Source: Aquibacillus rhizosphaerae
GTDB lineage: Bacteria; Bacillota; Bacilli; Bacillales; Amphibacillaceae
Assembly: GCF_030282825.1 (NCBI RefSeq)
Contig: NZ_JASTZU010000063.1
Span: 372,001 to 436,000, forward strand
Reading direction: 5' to 3'
Length of the DNA: 64,000 bases
The notes under the pieces were generated by a model. That model made no database searches. It worked only from the letters and a program-made list of their open reading frames with translations, and was not told the DNA's origin. Position numbers and translations under genes: made by a program. How positions within the stretch are numbered: the first letter of the stretch is position 1; every line of letters begins with the position of its first letter. Shown here in pieces: positions 63,201-64,000 of the stretch.

Positions 63201-63733
63201 TTTTAACTATGGGATATGATGCTACTGAATTCAATGCAGATGAGGTAGCGATATATTATTACAATGGCTCTACTGAAAAATGGGAGCGTCGTGGTGGAAA
63301 TGTTGTAGATGATACGGTCATATTAGCTGTTAATAGTTTCTCAACTTACGGAGTGTTTGCCGAGTTGGATAATGATGGTGAAGATGGCCAAGACGGCACA
63401 GACGGAGAAGATGGCCAAGACGGCACAGATGGTGAAGATGGCCAAGACGGCGCAGATGGTGAAGATGGCCAAGGCGGCACAGACGGAGAAGATGGCCAAG
63501 ACGGCACAGATGGAGAAGATGGCCAAGACGGCACAGATGGTGAAGATGGCCAAGACGGCGCAGATGGTCAAGACGGAGAAGTTGGTAATGATGATAAAAA
63601 CAAAAGCGATAATGAACTTCCTGAAACTGCAACAAATATGTTCAACTTACTTGTTTTTGGATCAATATTGTTACTAGCAGGGGCATTTATCTTCATCATT
63701 AGACGTAAAAAGACAGAAATTAATAAGCAGTAG
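60245..63733 (+). CDS. Cell-wall-anchored GH43-like glycosidase with CBM-like modules and collagen-like stalk
   Basis: A 1162-residue exported protein; TTG start at 60245 behind AAAGGAGGT. Signal peptide (1-28, AFA-AS). A carbohydrate-binding-like module (about 32-209), a helical spacer (215-289), a GH43 five-blade propeller (about 290-658; GAGIMYDEETETYYWYGEDK, RPKVIYNEKNDNYVMWFHAD), an Ig-like region (660-739), a second CBM-like module (740-900), a further beta domain (to 1042), Gly-X-Y repeats (1045-1116), and sortase signal LPETA (1125-1129) with helix and RRKK. GH43 subtypes with HGAGI resemble exo-beta-1,3-galactanases. No sortase gene is visible. Confidence 0.88.
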   Translation: MVSKRLSLLLLAILLTTSSFIKPNLAFAASVGENVTEEQLVENDYILYFVNVGDPTPSTVEGTDKLGIYSSATEQMYGEDAETGNTWGLVTETTVASVNDDSNKYGTFRYYNGEQTRDKAIEYKFELPEGDYDITLGFKNPWSGRSVNIISEDENISDGDYSIGDYDTEQEITYNQIAVTDGELDLRIQGPSSANLTNYNDPLVNYIIIKKSVMLSITDLEDKVATAEAEASKTETYTASSLENLNTIIEQARALVASVNEDGVDVTTIQAEIRTAMTNLDAAIAELVEYVTYDSFRPGEPWRDTEGKIIQAHGAGIMYDEETETYYWYGEDKTNDYLPARGVRVYSSKDLYNWEDHGLALTAIESMDDFDNDPLISELYKDRNDREEIMNDIGTNRIIERPKVIYNEKNDNYVMWFHADGPTETSTANYAKAEAGYAVSDFPTGPFVYQESNRMDRAPEDAEFNGQPDQPGMARDMNLFKEKDGTAYIIYSSEENYTLYISKLNDSYTDVVGWDKDGDGERDATYKAEYGEDYIRLFPGGHREAPAMFSYDGKYYLITSGSTGWAPNRAQYSVADDIFGEWQEMRDPSVGEGASTTFDTQSTYVIPVDPENGKYIYMGDRWNEGNLSDSRYVWLPIEFGQNDQISLKWYDEWNLELLDSMFKVEVNTELPEKVSIGERPDLPSVVNVTANGEQIDSEVTWSINSGDFNLPGTVEVTGTLSDLSNKEIRTDIMVVPDNVKYFANAGGTESSNYMKWSSYMEDTRINKDVMDQQYDPENGQTWGYVGSNTSVSVHGSEDIFSTLRYLTDGDDITYNFELDNGDYSVYVGFYDPWFSSGGTRRANVLLNDELKTEGYTFTNNYDVLGYGNLEITDGLLDVTVARDSNQDPQVSWIMVAENIDDETSVPEDKKLTEGETVQVSANSTISIENTDTKIKLPIDLPEGTTLTVEKAEPGNTSDQGIELAGDVYTFDFSFPTGSESYNGDYFLTMGYDATEFNADEVAIYYYNGSTEKWERRGGNVVDDTVILAVNSFSTYGVFAELDNDGEDGQDGTDGEDGQDGTDGEDGQDGADGEDGQGGTDGEDGQDGTDGEDGQDGTDGEDGQDGADGQDGEVGNDDKNKSDNELPETATNMFNLLVFGSILLLAGAFIFIIRRKKTEINKQ
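63377..63565 (+). repeat. Seven 27-bp tandem repeats encoding GEDGQDGTD
   Basis: Seven in-frame units with small changes (TD or AD at the end; one GQGG). Each is three Gly-X-Y triplets, so the encoded stretch can form a collagen-like triple helix. Unit number may vary between strains. Confidence 0.9.
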
Positions 63734-63759
63734 AATATACAATACTTTTCTGATGATTA

Positions 63760-63851
63760 GGGTGACTCATAAGCTTAAAACTATTAATCTCAGTTTGTTC
63801 TTAATAGTTAGTGGTTAAAGAGTAGTTAAGCTTCTCACATTTGAGTCACCC
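63760..63851. repeat. Nested three-arm inverted repeat downstream of GH43
   Basis: GGGTGACTCA/TGAGTCACCC on the outside, then AGCTTAA/TTAAGCT, then AACTATTAA/TTAATAGTT. Could be a terminator or structured RNA. The remaining bases to 64000 contain AAAGGGTG near the edge, possibly the ribosome binding site of a gene outside the window. Confidence 0.6.
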
Positions 63852-64000
63852 GTCAACCTAATACTATTCCGTCTATGCTATTAATTCAGTTTTATTACAT
63901 CATTTGTTTAGATAAAAATGAGTTTAGATTGCTGTTGATAAAGGATGATAAATTTTTTGATAGTGTTCATTAAATATAATATAGAAAGGGTGCTTTAAGT

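Noticed and set aside
63377-63565. Possible CRISPR array
   Set aside because: The units are contiguous without unique spacers and are in frame within the GH43 gene.
63330-63677. Several overlapping frames in other phases and on the minus strand
   Set aside because: All are shadows of the collagen-like tandem repeat.

Overview
The window is AT-rich, has strong AAGGAGG-type ribosome binding sites, frequent TTG/GTG starts and no long foreign island. Many products match Bacillaceae proteins I recognise (YfkO, YfkM, HmoB, CtaG, HtpX, YjzC, DUF3231, YwbD-type methyltransferase, an Mta-type MerR regulator). I infer a chromosomal segment of a Bacillaceae bacterium, possibly a salt-tolerant genus such as Oceanobacillus or Virgibacillus. 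The genus is a guess. No rRNA, tRNA, CRISPR array, intact IS or prophage was seen.

Layout. 1-1.4 kb: a partial GNAT gene and the nitroreductase yfkO. 1.6-7.7 kb: an envelope-signalling operon (response regulator, sensor kinase, LolA-like lipoprotein, large membrane metalloprotease), then four small proteins. 8-10.5 kb: an osmoprotectant ABC transporter. 10.7-13.7 kb: flavodoxin-like reductase, a STAS-like protein behind a sigma-B-like promoter, a 30-residue membrane microprotein, an acetyltransferase and a small membrane protein. 13.8-17.6 kb: a cyclic-di-GMP-I riboswitch ahead of a diguanylate cyclase, a dead SDR gene cut off at a dispersed repeat, and a second diguanylate cyclase. 17.7-27.2 kb: PLA2-like miniprotein, CtaG, LysM protein, three MFS transporters, a TrmB-like regulator, YfkM and a truncated phosphatase. 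27.4-32 kb: HmoB, HtpX and an arsR-arsB-trxB cluster. 32.1-41.2 kb: aconitase with a zinc-finger partner, DUF3231, CoA-type Nudix, MerR/TipAS regulator, quinone oxidoreductase, DUF2254 protein and HAD phosphatase. 41.4-47.6 kb: acetate transporter and a complete sucrose system (scrR, scrA, scrK, scrB) with palindromic operators. 47.7-51.7 kb: a YibE/F pair, Nudix, glutathione peroxidase beside an OhrR-type regulator, and a YjzC-like protein. 52-64 kb: repeat-rich intergenic DNA, MaoC hydratase, an ABC permease/ATPase/PASTA-protein operon, an M50 protease, an rRNA methyltransferase, and a 1162-residue wall-anchored GH43 protein with a collagen-like stalk.

The most unusual features are: (i) the FtsX-like ABC transporter translationally coupled to a PASTA-repeat membrane protein; (ii) three families of dispersed intergenic inverted repeats, one carrying an exact DnaA box and one present both as a short form and as a form with an extra hairpin inserted; (iii) a DUF2254 gene without a normal start codon, where losing one A from an A8 run would join it to a good GTG start; (iv) a peroxide-type MarR regulator paired with glutathione peroxidase; and (v) a cyclic-di-GMP riboswitch in front of a cyclase that lacks the usual inhibitory site.
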